Source: Streptacidiphilus melanogenes
GTDB lineage: Bacteria > Actinomycetota > Actinomycetes > Streptomycetales > Streptomycetaceae
Assembly (NCBI RefSeq): GCF_000787835.1
Contig: NZ_BBPP01000027.1
Location: 39,094 to 103,093, forward strand
DNA: 64,000 bases
Direction of reading: 5' to 3'
Shown: piece after piece, positions 10,968 through 20,150 of the stretch
Numbering within the stretch: the stretch's first letter is position 1
How the letters are laid out: every line of letters begins with the position of its first letter
Position numbers and translations under genes: made by a program
The notes under the pieces: generated by a model
Databases searched by the model: none
Seen by the model: the letters and a program-made list of their open reading frames with translations, nothing else
Told to the model about the DNA's origin: nothing

Positions 10968-11051
10968 GCGGCTGTGGCGAAGCAGGCAGACGCGCCAGGT
11001 TTAGGTCCTGGTGGTGGAGACACCGTGAGGGTTCGAATCCCTCCAGCCGCA
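10968..11051 (+). tRNA. tRNA-Leu (anticodon UAG)
   Basis: The acceptor stem GCGGCTG pairs with CAGCCGC. The anticodon stem CCAGG/CCTGG encloses the loop TTTAGGT with anticodon TAG, reading the rare Leu codon CTA. A long variable arm and the T-loop TTCGAAT are present. CCA is not encoded; the discriminator A is at 11051. A hairpin terminator follows. Confidence 0.95.
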
Positions 11052-11071
11052 CGGACGATTCACCTTCATAT

Positions 11072-11108
11072 CGAAGGCCCGCCCCGAGTCTCTCGGAGCG
11101 GGCCTTCG
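11072..11108. terminator. Terminator between tRNA-Leu and rdgB
   Basis: A long hairpin pairs CGAAGGCCCGC and CCGAG with CTCGG and GCGGGCCTTCG around a TCT loop. It lies between the convergent tRNA-Leu and rdgB genes. Confidence 0.8.
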
Positions 11109-11149
11109 CGCGTTGTGCGTCCTGCGCCGTTGTGTCGCGCGGTCGGGGC

Positions 11150-11752
11150 TCAGACCAGCAGGTCGCGGAGGATCGGGGTGAGGGCGCGGAAGGCCTCGCC
11201 GCGATGGCTGATGGCGTTCTTCTGGTCCGGCGTCAGTTCCGCGCAGGTGACGCTGTAGCCGTCGGGCTGGAGGATCGGGTCGTAGCCGAAGCCGAAGGAG
11301 CCGACGGGCTCGAAGCGGAGGGTGCCGCGGAGGCGGCCCTCGACGACGCGCTCCTCGCCGTTCGGGAGGGCGAGGGCCGCCGCGCAGGCGAAGTGGGCGC
11401 CGCGGTGGGGGTCCGCGATGTCGGAGAGCTGGGCGAGCAGCAGCTCCAGGTTGGCGCGGTCGTCGCCGTGGCGGCCGGCCCAGCGGGCCGAGAAGATGCC
11501 GGGGGCGCCGCCCAGGACGTCGACGCAGAGGCCGGAGTCGTCGGCGACGGCCGGCAGGCCGGTCGCGCGGGCGAGCGCGTGCGCCTTCAGCAGGGCGTTC
11601 TCCGCGAAGGTCACGCCGGTCTCCGCGACATCCGGCACCTCGGGGAACGCGTCCGCGCCGACGAGGTCGACCTCGAGCCCGGCCGCGCCGAGGATCGCCC
11701 GCAGCTCGCCGACCTTGTGGGCGTTGCGGGTCGCCAGGACCAGCTTGCGCAT
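11150..11752 (-). CDS. rdgB: dITP/XTP pyrophosphatase (Ham1 family)
   Basis: This 200-aa enzyme hydrolyses non-canonical purine nucleoside triphosphates (dITP, XTP) to monophosphates and so cleans the nucleotide pool. The N-terminal TRNAHKVGEL, the central LPAVADDSGL and the C-terminal SHRGEAF are family hallmarks. ATG 11752 has GGAGGGG 8 bases upstream. A GTG at 11761 overlaps the rph stop codon but has no usable spacing to that site. The frame lies 5 bases after rph, so the two are translationally linked, an arrangement common in actinobacteria. Confidence 0.95.
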   Translation of the reverse strand: MRKLVLATRNAHKVGELRAILGAAGLEVDLVGADAFPEVPDVAETGVTFAENALLKAHALARATGLPAVADDSGLCVDVLGGAPGIFSARWAGRHGDDRANLELLLAQLSDIADPHRGAHFACAAALALPNGEERVVEGRLRGTLRFEPVGSFGFGYDPILQPDGYSVTCAELTPDQKNAISHRGEAFRALTPILRDLLV

Positions 11753-11757
11753 GTCGC

Positions 11758-12483
11758 TCACCCCTCCAGGGCCTTGCGCTGGATCGCGTCCAGCTCGGCG
11801 CAGCCCAGCTGACCGAGGTCCAGCAGTTGGTTCAGCAGATCGCGGTCGAAGGGCGCGCCCTCGGCGGTGCCCTGGACCTCGACGAAGCTGCCGTCGCCGG
11901 TGCAGACGATGTTCATGTCGGTGTCGGCGCGGACGTCCTCCTCGTAGCAGAGGTCCGTCATCGGCACGCCGTCGATGATCCCGACACTGACGGCGGAGAC
12001 CGCGCCGACGATCGGCTCCGCCTTCGCCCGGGTGATCTTCTTGGCCTGCGCCCAGCGGACCGCGTCGACGAGCGCGACGTAGGCACCGGTGATCGCCGCG
12101 GTGCGGGTGCCACCGTCGGCCTGCAGGACGTCGCAGTCGAGGGCGATGGTGTTCTCCGACAGCGCGCGCAGGTCGATGACGCCGCGCAGCGAGCGGCCGA
12201 TCAGGCGGCTGATCTCGTGGGTGCGGCCGCCGATCTTGCCGCGGACGGACTCGCGGTCACTGCGGGTGTTGGTCGAGCGGGGCAGCATCGCGTACTCCGC
12301 GGTCACCCACCCCTCGCCGCTGCCGCGCCGCCAGCGCGGGACGCCCTCGGTGACGCTGGCGGTGCACAGCACCTTGGTGTCTCCGAAGGAGACCAGGACA
12401 GAGCCCTCGGCGTGCTTGCTCCATCCGCGTTCGATGGTGATGGGACGGAGCTGTTCGGGGCTGCGGCCGTCGATGCGAGTCAT
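11758..12483 (-). CDS. rph: Ribonuclease PH
   Basis: The 241-aa phosphorolytic 3'-exoribonuclease trims the 3' tails of tRNA precursors. Family motifs present include [16 protein letters not shown] near the start, the Arg-rich loop [19 protein letters not shown], and [25 protein letters not shown] 12483 gives the conserved N-terminus; the upstream extension of the frame is not conserved in character. It forms an operon with rdgB. Confidence 0.97.
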   Translation of the reverse strand: MTRIDGRSPEQLRPITIERGWSKHAEGSVLVSFGDTKVLCTASVTEGVPRWRRGSGEGWVTAEYAMLPRSTNTRSDRESVRGKIGGRTHEISRLIGRSLRGVIDLRALSENTIALDCDVLQADGGTRTAAITGAYVALVDAVRWAQAKKITRAKAEPIVGAVSAVSVGIIDGVPMTDLCYEEDVRADTDMNIVCTGDGSFVEVQGTAEGAPFDRDLLNQLLDLGQLGCAELDAIQRKALEG

Positions 12484-12548
12484 GGCACCGACCCTACCGA
12501 AAGCGGCGCTGCGAGATTTGACCGATATACGCCGGCCACCGGAAGACG

Positions 12549-12592
12549 CCGGTGGCCCGTCCCCGTGAGTGCGCACGGGGACGGGCCACCGG
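12549..12592. terminator. Strong hairpin terminator downstream of nagF
   Basis: A perfect 19-bp stem (12549-12567 with 12574-12592) and a 6-base loop lie between nagF and rph, both on the minus strand. It should stop nagF transcription before rph. Confidence 0.85.
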
Positions 12593-12662
12593 TGTTCGTA
12601 CCCCTCCGATCGGAGGAGCAGTCCCCGGACGGGCCGAGCGAGGCCGACGGATCGTCAGCGCG

Positions 12663-12896
12663 TCACATCATGTCCTCGATGTCGGCGGCGATCGGGTCGG
12701 CGTCGGTGCCGATGACGACCTGGATGGCGGTGCCCATCTTGACCACCCCGTGCGCCCCCGCGGCCTTCAGCGCGGCCTCGTCGACCAGGGAGGGGTCGTG
12801 GACCTCGGTGCGAAGGCGGGTGATGCAGCCTTCGACCTCTTCGATGTTGTCGATGCCGCCGAGTCCCGCGACGATCTTCTCAGCCTTCGTGGCCAT
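12663..12896 (-). CDS. nagF: PTS GlcNAc-specific EIIB component
   Basis: This 77-aa cytoplasmic phosphocarrier passes phosphate from EIIA to incoming N-acetylglucosamine through the membrane EIIC. The phosphorylation site is Cys24 in EEVEGCITRLRTEV, the usual EIIB context. Length matches stand-alone EIIB proteins. ATG 12896 has AGGAGAG just upstream. It is divergent from nagE1 across a ~196-bp region that contains a DasR operator, and is ended by a strong hairpin. The arrangement of one EIIB with two EIIC genes matches the S. coelicolor nagF-nagE1-nagE2 locus as I know it. Confidence 0.93.
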   Translation of the reverse strand: MATKAEKIVAGLGGIDNIEEVEGCITRLRTEVHDPSLVDEAALKAAGAHGVVKMGTAIQVVIGTDADPIAADIEDMM

Positions 12897-12955
12897 CTGG
12901 TCTCTCCTGTTCTGGGCGGGGAGCACCAGTTTTAGGGGTGCTGTCCCAATCTGTC

Positions 12956-12965
12956 GCGTTAACGC
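12956..12965. promoter_or_regulatory. Short palindrome in the nagF-nagE1 promoter region
   Basis: GCGTTAACGC is a perfect 10-base palindrome about 60 bases upstream of nagF. It is AT-richer than its surroundings and could be an operator or promoter part for nagF. No known binding protein is implied. Confidence 0.3.
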
Positions 12966-13042
12966 ACTAATGGCTTAACTTCGCGCGCGAAGATCACCAA
13001 GCCGTCCGAGGATGTGCACTGACGGGCACCCTCATACCTAAA

Positions 13043-13054
13043 TGGTCTACACCA
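13043..13054 (+). promoter_or_regulatory. DasR operator (dre) upstream of nagE1
   Basis: TGGTCTACACCA, extended as AATGGTCTACACCACTT, is a very close match to known dre sequences. It lies 39 bases before the nagE1 start and would block transcription until GlcN-6-P-type signals release DasR. Confidence 0.85.
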
Positions 13055-13092
13055 CTTGTCGGTCCTGGCCAAACGCGGGGAGAAGAGTCGCG

Positions 13093-14340
13093 ATGAGTTC
13101 GGCGCAGCCCGTCACGGGACCCACCGCCTGGCAGCGGTTCTACAGCGGTCTGCAGAAGATGGGCCGCAGCCTTCAGCTGCCCGTGGCGGTCCTCCCGGCC
13201 GCCGGGATCCTGAACCGCCTCGGCCAGCCGGACGTCTTCGGGGACCAGGGGCTGGACTGGGACAACGTCGCCAAGGTCTTCGACGCGGCCGGCGGCGCGC
13301 TGCTCGGCCCCTACATCGGCCTGCCGCTGCTCTTCTGCGTCGGCGTCGCCATCGGGATGGCCAAGAAGGCGGACGGCTCGACCGCGCTCGCGGCCGTAGC
13401 CGGCTTCCTGGTCTACCGTGCCGTCCTCGACGCCTTCCCGACCAAGGACGGCCTGGCCAACCATCTCCCCTATCCGGGCCAGAACCCGGGCGTCCTCGGC
13501 GGCATCCTGCTCGGCCTGTTCACGGCCTTCCTGTGGCAGCGGTACCACCGCACCAGGCTTCCGGACTGGCTCGGCTTCTTCAACGGCCGCCGCCTGGTCC
13601 CGATCATCATGTCCGGCGTGGGCCTGCTCCTGGCCGTCGTCTTCATCGGCCTGTGGCCGCCGATCGGCCGCGGCCTCGACCACTTCAGCACCTGGCTGAC
13701 CAGCCTCGGCTGGCTGGGGTCCGGCATCTTCGGCGTCGCCAACCGCCTGCTGCTGGTGATCGGCATGCACCAGCTGATCAACACCTACGTGTGGTACCAG
13801 TACGGCACCTGGCACTACCAGGGCCAGGTCTACCAGGGCGACATCCCGCGCTTCCTGCACCACGACCCCAGCGCGGGCATCTTCACCACCGGCTTCTTCC
13901 CGATCATGATGTTCGCCCTCCCGGCCGCCGCGCTGGCCATGGCCCACTGTGCCAAGCCGAGCCGCCGCAAGGAGGTGACCGGCATGATGGTCTCGCTGGG
14001 CCTCACCTCGATGATCACCGGCGTCACCGAGCCGATCGAGTTCTCCTTCGCCTACCTCGCGCCCGTCCTCTACGGCATCCACGCCCTGCTCACCGGCATC
14101 TCGATGGCCGTCACCTGGGCCCTCGGCGTGCACGACGGCTTCACCTTCTCCGCCGGCCTGATCGACTACGCGCTCAACTGGAACCTGGCCACCAAGCCCT
14201 GGCTGATCCTCCCGGTCGGCTGCGTCTTCGCGATCGTCTACTACGGCCTGTTCCGCTTCGCGATCACCAGGTTCGACATCAAGACCCCTGGTCGCGAGGA
14301 CGACGCCGACGAACTGGAGGCCGCCAACATCCGAGACTGA
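13093..14340 (+). CDS. nagE1: PTS GlcNAc permease EIIC (first copy)
   Basis: The 415-aa integral membrane EIIC imports and phosphorylates N-acetylglucosamine with EIIB (NagF). Features include the N-terminal SLQLPVAVLPAAGIL and the glucose-family EIIC motif ITGVTEPIEFSFAYLAPVLY. About ten hydrophobic segments are visible, along with GVHDGFTFSAGLIDY near the end. There is no fused EIIA or EIIB domain. An open frame begins at 13042 inside the DasR operator; ATG 13093 with GGGGAGAAGAG upstream is the better start. It is ~65% identical by eye to the second copy that follows 140 bases later. NagE2 is the proven main transporter in S. coelicolor; this paralogue's role is less certain. Confidence 0.93.
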   Translation: MSSAQPVTGPTAWQRFYSGLQKMGRSLQLPVAVLPAAGILNRLGQPDVFGDQGLDWDNVAKVFDAAGGALLGPYIGLPLLFCVGVAIGMAKKADGSTALAAVAGFLVYRAVLDAFPTKDGLANHLPYPGQNPGVLGGILLGLFTAFLWQRYHRTRLPDWLGFFNGRRLVPIIMSGVGLLLAVVFIGLWPPIGRGLDHFSTWLTSLGWLGSGIFGVANRLLLVIGMHQLINTYVWYQYGTWHYQGQVYQGDIPRFLHHDPSAGIFTTGFFPIMMFALPAAALAMAHCAKPSRRKEVTGMMVSLGLTSMITGVTEPIEFSFAYLAPVLYGIHALLTGISMAVTWALGVHDGFTFSAGLIDYALNWNLATKPWLILPVGCVFAIVYYGLFRFAITRFDIKTPGREDDADELEAANIRD

Positions 14341-14418
14341 CCCCCGCAGGACGGGGATTGCGCATAACATCACAACTCCGACACGGAATCCTTCACTCCG
14401 GTAAAGCCGTGCTAAGAA

Positions 14419-14444
14419 TGGTCTACACCACGTGGTCTAAACCA
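14419..14444 (+). promoter_or_regulatory. Tandem DasR operators upstream of nagE2
   Basis: Two dre sequences, TGGTCTACACCA (14419-14430) and TGGTCTAAACCA (14433-14444), lie 2 bases apart and 36 bases before the nagE2 start. A double site suggests tighter control than at nagE1. Confidence 0.85.
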
Positions 14445-14480
14445 CCGTGGGTGGGGACCATTACTTCGTTAGGGAACACC

Positions 14481-15734
14481 ATGAGCGCAACCACCGCTGT
14501 CCCGGTGGCCCCCGCAAAGAAGCGGGGCTCGGGCGTCTTCGCCGGCCTTCAGAAGGTGGGCCGCAGCCTCCAGCTGCCCGTGGCGGTGCTGCCGGCCGCG
14601 GGCCTGCTGATGAGCCTTGGCAACCTGACCAGCACCTACGGTCACGGTGCCTTCTGGACCAAGACCTCGGCCGTGCTGCTCGGCGCCGGCGGCGGCATCC
14701 TGGACGCGAAGCTCGGCCTGCCTCTGCTGTTCTGCATCGGTGTCGCGATCGGGTTCGCCAAGAAGTCGGACGGCTCGACCGCGCTCGCGGCGGTCGCGGG
14801 CTTCCTGGTCTACCACAGCACCCTGGCCGCCTTCCCGATCGACGGCTCGGTGACCGCGGCCAACCCGGCCGGCAACCCGCAGAACCCCGGCGTGCTCGGC
14901 GGCATCCTGATGGGCCTGATCACCGCCGTCGTGTGGCAGCGCTACCACCGCACCCGGCTGGTCGACTGGCTCGGCTTCTTCAACGGCCGCCGTCTGGTCC
15001 CGATCCTGATGGCCTTCATCGGCACCGCACTGGGCATCGTGTTCGGCCTGGCCTGGCAGCCGGTCGGCGACGCGCTGGGCAGCTTCAGCAGCTGGCTGAT
15101 CGGCCTCGGCGCGGTCGGCGCGGGCGTGTTCGGCGTCGCCAACCGTCTGCTGGTGCCGATCGGCATGCACCAGTTCGTCAACACCTTCGTCTGGTTCCAG
15201 GCCGGCTCCTACACCCACGGCGGGTCGACCTACCAGGGCGACCTGACCCGGTTCATGCACGGCGACCCGACAGCCGGTCAGTTCATGAGCGGCTTCTTCC
15301 CGATCATGATGTTCGGCCTGCCGGCCGCAGCGCTCGCCATCGCGCACTCGGCCCGGCCGGAGCGCCGCAAGGCCGTGATGGGCATGATGATCTCCGTCGG
15401 CCTGACCTCGTTCGTCACCGGCGTGACGGAACCCATCGAGTTCGCCTTCATGTTCCTGGCGCCGGTGCTCTACGTCATCCACGCGCTGCTGACCGGCCTG
15501 TCGATGGCCGTCACCTGGGCGCTGGGCGTGCACGCCGGCTTCAACTTCTCCGGCGGTCTGATCGACTACGTCGCCAACTACCACATGGGCCAGAAGCCCT
15601 GGCTGATCATCCCGATCGGCCTGTGCTTCGCCGTCGTCTACTACGTGGTGTTCCGCTTCGCCATCGCGAAGTTCGACATCAAGACGCCGGGCCGTGAGGA
15701 CGACGACGAGCTCGAGGAACTCACCAAGGCGTAA
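14481..15734 (+). CDS. nagE2: PTS GlcNAc permease EIIC (second copy)
   Basis: A 417-aa EIIC membrane permease for N-acetylglucosamine. It shares with its neighbour SLQLPVAVLPAAGLL, the long membrane domain, FVTGVTEPIEFAFMFLAPVLY and GVHAGFNFSGGLIDY. It ends in an acidic tail. AGGGA stands 5 bases before ATG 14481. Two DasR operators precede it. An 892-codon open frame in another phase runs across both permease genes and is a composition artefact. The tandem pair probably arose by duplication. Confidence 0.95.
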   Translation: MSATTAVPVAPAKKRGSGVFAGLQKVGRSLQLPVAVLPAAGLLMSLGNLTSTYGHGAFWTKTSAVLLGAGGGILDAKLGLPLLFCIGVAIGFAKKSDGSTALAAVAGFLVYHSTLAAFPIDGSVTAANPAGNPQNPGVLGGILMGLITAVVWQRYHRTRLVDWLGFFNGRRLVPILMAFIGTALGIVFGLAWQPVGDALGSFSSWLIGLGAVGAGVFGVANRLLVPIGMHQFVNTFVWFQAGSYTHGGSTYQGDLTRFMHGDPTAGQFMSGFFPIMMFGLPAAALAIAHSARPERRKAVMGMMISVGLTSFVTGVTEPIEFAFMFLAPVLYVIHALLTGLSMAVTWALGVHAGFNFSGGLIDYVANYHMGQKPWLIIPIGLCFAVVYYVVFRFAIAKFDIKTPGREDDDELEELTKA

Positions 15735-15750
15735 GCCGGGTGACCCCGCC

Positions 15751-16497
15751 TCAGATCTCGTACACCGCGCCCGGTCGAGCCAGCTCGACCGGGCCGTCGT
15801 ACGTCCCGGCGGCGTCGGCGGCATTGCGCTCCGGGTCCGTCCACGGCGGGATGTGGGTCAGCACCAGGCGGCGCACGCCCGCCGCCGTCGCCAGCTCTCC
15901 GGCCTGGCGGCCGTTGAGGTGGACGTCGGCGAACTCCTCCTTGCCGTGCGTGTACGCGGCCTCGCAGAGCAGCAGGTCCGTGCCCCGGGAGAGGTCGACC
16001 AGCTGGTGGCAGGGGCCGGTGTCGCCGGTGTAGACGAAGGAGCGGCCGTCGTGCTCGACGCGGAAGCCGTAGGCCTCGACCGGGTGGGCCACCTGGGTGG
16101 CGGTGATCGTGAAGGGGCCCAGCTCGAAGGTGCCCTCGACGAGTGTGCGGAAGTCGAAGACGCCCTTCATGCCGGGCTCCTCGTCCATGTCGTACGCGCG
16201 GGCCAGCCGCTCGGCGGTGCCGGCGGGGCCGTGGACGGGGAGCAGCTCGGGGCAGCCCTCGAAGCGGTAGTTGCGGGCGACGTAGTAGGCCAGCAGGTCG
16301 ATGCAGTGGTCCGGGTGCAGATGGCTCAGCACCACCGCGTCCACGTCGTAGAGCCCGGTGTGGTTCTGCAACGCGCCGAGCGCGCCGTTGCCCAGGTCGA
16401 TCACGACCTTGAAGCCCTCGGCCTCGACCAGGTAGCAGGAGCAGGCCGACTCAGCCGAGGGAAAGCTCCCGGAGCTCCCGACAACCGTCAGTTTCAT
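15751..16497 (-). CDS. Metallo-beta-lactamase-fold hydrolase
   Basis: The 248-aa enzyme has the zinc signature HLHPDH (VVLSHLHPDHCIDL) at about residue 60, a later His (ATQVAHPVEAYGF), the bridging Asp in YTGDTGP and a terminal LTHIPPW. The pattern is that of the RNase Z-like branch of the family, which includes phosphodiesterases and nucleases. Substrate is unknown. It ends 16 bases from nagE2 in convergent orientation. The start at 16497 opens with MKLTVVGSSGSFP, the normal first strand. Confidence 0.85.
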   Translation of the reverse strand: MKLTVVGSSGSFPSAESACSCYLVEAEGFKVVIDLGNGALGALQNHTGLYDVDAVVLSHLHPDHCIDLLAYYVARNYRFEGCPELLPVHGPAGTAERLARAYDMDEEPGMKGVFDFRTLVEGTFELGPFTITATQVAHPVEAYGFRVEHDGRSFVYTGDTGPCHQLVDLSRGTDLLLCEAAYTHGKEEFADVHLNGRQAGELATAAGVRRLVLTHIPPWTDPERNAADAAGTYDGPVELARPGAVYEI

Positions 16498-16577
16498 GCC
16501 GCGCCCTCCGCAAGCTCACATCCACGGCTCCGTTGCCGTGAGGTCGTGAGGTCGTGAGCTACGAGGGTACGGCGGGG

Positions 16578-16597
16578 GGCGGGCCCGAAGGTCCGCC
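16578..16597 (-). terminator. Probable terminator of the small HTH gene
   Basis: GGCGGGCC pairs with GGTCCGCC (one G-U) around a CGAA loop, about 55 bases beyond the HTH gene stop. Followed on the minus strand by no clear U-tract. Confidence 0.45.
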
Positions 16598-16650
16598 CGC
16601 CGGGCCGGTTGTGTTCGGAATCACCAGGAAGGGGGCCGCGGTTTTCGCGC

Positions 16651-16842
16651 TCATCGACGGTTGTGCGGACGGCGTCGCACCCACGCTCGGATCGTCTCGG
16701 GATACCACCGCGGCTGACCGAACGGGGTCACCACGTCCGGTGCCGGAAGAATGCCCTGCCGGCGGTAGGACTTGACCGTCTCTGGCTGCACACCGATGTG
16801 CGCGGCGATCTCCCGGTAGGACCACAGCTCCGTGGCGCTCAT
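16651..16842 (-). CDS. Small MerR/excisionase-like HTH protein
   Basis: The 63-aa protein is essentially one winged helix-turn-helix: YREIAAHIGVQPETVKSYRRQGILPAPD followed by RWYPETIRAWV. This is the pattern of small HTH_17/AlpA-like DNA-binding proteins common in streptomycetes. A canonical GGAGGAGG stands 6 bases before ATG 16842, which decides the start over the longer open frame. It is probably a transcriptional regulator; no integrase or prophage gene is near, so an excisionase role is unlikely. It lies between cysM and the MBL hydrolase on the same strand as both. Confidence 0.75.
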   Translation of the reverse strand: MSATELWSYREIAAHIGVQPETVKSYRRQGILPAPDVVTPFGQPRWYPETIRAWVRRRPHNRR

Positions 16843-17047
16843 GCGGGGCCTCCTCCGTCGTGCGCGGAACAGCGGCTGGACTGCGTGGAATCCAGCGTTT
16901 TCCGGCCCAACGAGAGGAAGCTCCCGGCATCGGGGGCTGTGGGCGTTCTGTAACGGTTTCATGGCAGGAAACGGACAAAGAATCCCGGACCATCACAGTC
17001 TTTGCAGACGGGGACGTCTTTGCCCGTCGTAGGCCGAGCCCCCCGGA

Positions 17048-18296
<1,249 letters not shown>

Positions 18297-18433
18297 GGCT
18301 GGGCTCCAGGAGTGGTCTCGGTGGGAGAGGCGAAGCAGGGCTGTGCGGCGGCGCGCGGTCTGCGGGGGCCGAGCGCGCTGGCGTCGGCGGTCGTCAGGTC
18401 GCGTTCGACCGTGGGACGACGCCGCGGCGGGGC

Positions 18434-18538
18434 TCAGGCGGCTGGACAGATGGCGCTGGCGAGGCGGCACAGGTCGACGTGCAGCCGCGCGACGAGGCGG
18501 ATGCCGGGCGCGTGAGGGCTCATGTCGACGGAACGCAT
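18434..18538 (-). CDS. Cys-containing leader peptide before cysO-cysM
   Basis: A 34-codon ORF begins MRSVDMSPHAPGIR and ends CPAA, with Cys codons at 24 and 31 in the block VDLCRLASAICP. Peptides with this RLHVDLxRLAS-type block are widely annotated as putative leader peptides before sulfur genes in actinobacteria. There is no Shine-Dalgarno sequence; instead TATACG, a good -10 box, ends 8 bases before the ATG, so the mRNA may start at or near the ATG (leaderless). It lies 138 bases upstream of cysO, after the mec terminator. Cysteine-responsive attenuation is the likely role, by analogy with leaderless Cys-rich ORFs of mycobacteria. Confidence 0.65.
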   Translation of the reverse strand: MRSVDMSPHAPGIRLVARLHVDLCRLASAICPAA

Positions 18539-18620
18539 GCAGGCATCGTATAGATTCCCGGCCCCCGAACGGGATCCCCGTCCCACAGCACGGACGAAAC
18601 CGTCCCGTATCCCGGAACAC

Positions 18621-18653
18621 CGGAGGGCCTGGCGGTCTCCGCCGGGCCCTCCG
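18621..18653 (-). terminator. Terminator of mec
   Basis: CGGAGGGCC and GGCGG pair with CCGCC and GGCCCTCCG around a TCT loop, 14 bases beyond the mec stop. It separates mec from the leader peptide and cysO-cysM. Confidence 0.75.
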
Positions 18654-18666
18654 CACCCCCGTCCGT

Positions 18667-19089
18667 TCAAGCCCCGACGACCTCGACGTCTTCCTCTGTG
18701 ATCACACCGTCCACAATGCGATACGAGCGGAACTGGAACGGCCCCTCCTCGTTGCCGCACTCGGCGGTGGAGACGAGCACGTAGTGGGCGTTCGGCTCGG
18801 ACGCGTAGGACACGTCGGTGCGCGAGGGGTAGGCCTCGGTCGCGGTGTGGGAGTGGTAGATCACGACGGGCTCCTCGTCGCGGTCGTCCATCTCGCGGTA
18901 CAGCTTCAGCAGGTCACCCGAGTCGAACTCGTAGAACGTGGGCGAGCGCGCGGCGTTGAGCATCGGGATGAAGCGCTCGGGGCGGCCGGCGCCGACGGGA
19001 CCGGCGACCACGCCGCAGGCCTCGTCGGGGTGGTCGGCGCGGGCGTGGGCGACGATCGCGTCGTGCAGTTCGCGGGTGATGGTCAGCAT
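18667..19089 (-). CDS. mec: JAMM/MPN+ metalloprotease acting on CysO
   Basis: The 140-aa zinc protease has the full JAMM motif: His79-Ser-His81, then Ser89 and Asp92 in YHSHTATEAYPSRTD, with the upstream Glu in HPDEACGVVAG. In mycobacteria Mec releases cysteine from the CysO-cysteine adduct. The neighbouring cysO and cysM support the same job, and it may also trim the CysO tail. It is separated from cysO by a terminator and the leader ORF, so it appears to be a separate transcription unit. Confidence 0.9.
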   Translation of the reverse strand: MLTITRELHDAIVAHARADHPDEACGVVAGPVGAGRPERFIPMLNAARSPTFYEFDSGDLLKLYREMDDRDEEPVVIYHSHTATEAYPSRTDVSYASEPNAHYVLVSTAECGNEEGPFQFRSYRIVDGVITEEDVEVVGA

Positions 19090-19133
19090 GGGCCCAAGGA
19101 TAGGCAGGGCGCCGGACCGGCTGGATCAGCCGG

Positions 19134-19700
19134 TCAGACCATCGTCTCCAGCAGGGACTCCTGGAGTCCCCCCAGCCACAGGTAGGCCATCACCATCGGC
19201 TTGCGCGGGTCCTCGTCCGGGAGGGCGTAGAGGGAGTCGTCGTCCTCCGAGACGTCCAGCCGGGTGCCCAGGGTGAGCCGGAGGTCGTTGAGTGCGCCGA
19301 GTGCCCTGCGGCAGCCCTCGGCGTCCAGGCGGACCACCGGGCGGCCCTTGCGGTCCTCCTCCGCCGCGTCGATGGCGCGGACCACCGCGAAGGCGTCGTC
19401 GCGCTTGCGGGCGCGCAGGTCGTTCTCGGTGTAGCGGCGGAACTCCGACGAGTGCTCCGCCGCCTCGGGGCCCTCGCCGTACGCGTCCGGGAACAGGCGC
19501 GCCAGCGCCGGGTCGGCCGGAGGTTTCGTGGGGCCCTCGGCGAACAGCGCGGCGAGCGGATCCTCGGGGGCGTCCTCCCCGGGGCCCGGGCCGATCAGTT
19601 CGAGCATCTGCACCATGAGGCTGCGCAGAATGGATGCCTCGACCGGGTCGAGGGTGAGCTGCGCGCCCCCGCCGTGGGCGCGCTTGAACAGACCGGTCAT
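19134..19700 (-). CDS. DUF2017 family protein
   Basis: This 188-aa protein has the DUF2017 pattern: VEASILRSLMVQMLELI near the start and a C-terminal region around RKPMVMAYLWLGGLQESLLE. Its function is unknown. The gene follows clpS by 10 bases, a pairing conserved through actinobacteria, which suggests a link to ClpS/ClpAP proteolysis. No membrane segments or catalytic motifs are visible. Confidence 0.88.
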   Translation of the reverse strand: MTGLFKRAHGGGAQLTLDPVEASILRSLMVQMLELIGPGPGEDAPEDPLAALFAEGPTKPPADPALARLFPDAYGEGPEAAEHSSEFRRYTENDLRARKRDDAFAVVRAIDAAEEDRKGRPVVRLDAEGCRRALGALNDLRLTLGTRLDVSEDDDSLYALPDEDPRKPMVMAYLWLGGLQESLLETMV

Positions 19701-19710
19701 CGATCGCCCG

Positions 19711-20013
19711 TCACTTGTCGTGCTGCAGCGTGGCCCAGAGCCCGAAGCCGTGCATCGCCTGGACGTCGCGCTCCATCTCCTCGCGGGTGCCGCTGGAGAC
19801 CGTCGCGCGGCCCTTGTGGTGCACGTCGAGCATCAGTTGACGGGCCTTCTCCTTGGGATAGCCGAAGTACGTCTGGAAGACGTAGACGACGTAGGACATC
19901 AAGTTAACAGGGTCGTTGTGCACGATCGTCACCCAGGGGACGTCAGGGTCGGGCACCTGGAAGGGCGCCGACTCCGATTCGGTGCGCTCGATCTCCACCG
20001 GCGCGACGCTCAC
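19711..20013 (-). CDS. clpS: ATP-dependent Clp protease adaptor ClpS
   Basis: This 100-aa adaptor delivers N-degron substrates to ClpAP/ClpCP. The family core PWVTIVHNDPVNLMSYVVYV and the region KARQLMLDVHHKGRATV are intact, including the Asn-Asp of the substrate pocket. GTG 20013 is preferred to upstream Met codons because GAGGGG stands 8 bases before it and the conserved region follows at the right distance. It is the first gene of an operon with DUF2017. Confidence 0.93.
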   Translation of the reverse strand: MSVAPVEIERTESESAPFQVPDPDVPWVTIVHNDPVNLMSYVVYVFQTYFGYPKEKARQLMLDVHHKGRATVSSGTREEMERDVQAMHGFGLWATLQHDK

Positions 20014-20150
20014 GACTGCAACCCCTCGACGACGACCACTCCTGTCCATGTCCATGCTGCCATCCGGGCGACCCCGAAGCGATCCGGAACCCGTCCGGGT
20101 GATCGTGTCCGAAGAGAAATCGTCAAAGTGACGAGATGGGGGATACGATG

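Noticed and set aside
10968-11051. tRNA-Leu or tRNA-Cys as an element insertion site
   Set aside because: No integrase gene and no second copy of the tRNA 3' end is visible within the window.
13056-15734. An 892-codon open frame spanning both nagE genes
   Set aside because: It is out of phase with two clear EIIC genes and has the Arg/Pro/Gly-rich composition of a high-GC shadow frame.
16651-16842. Excisionase of an integrated element
   Set aside because: No integrase, attachment-site duplication or phage genes are near; the small HTH protein stands among core genes.
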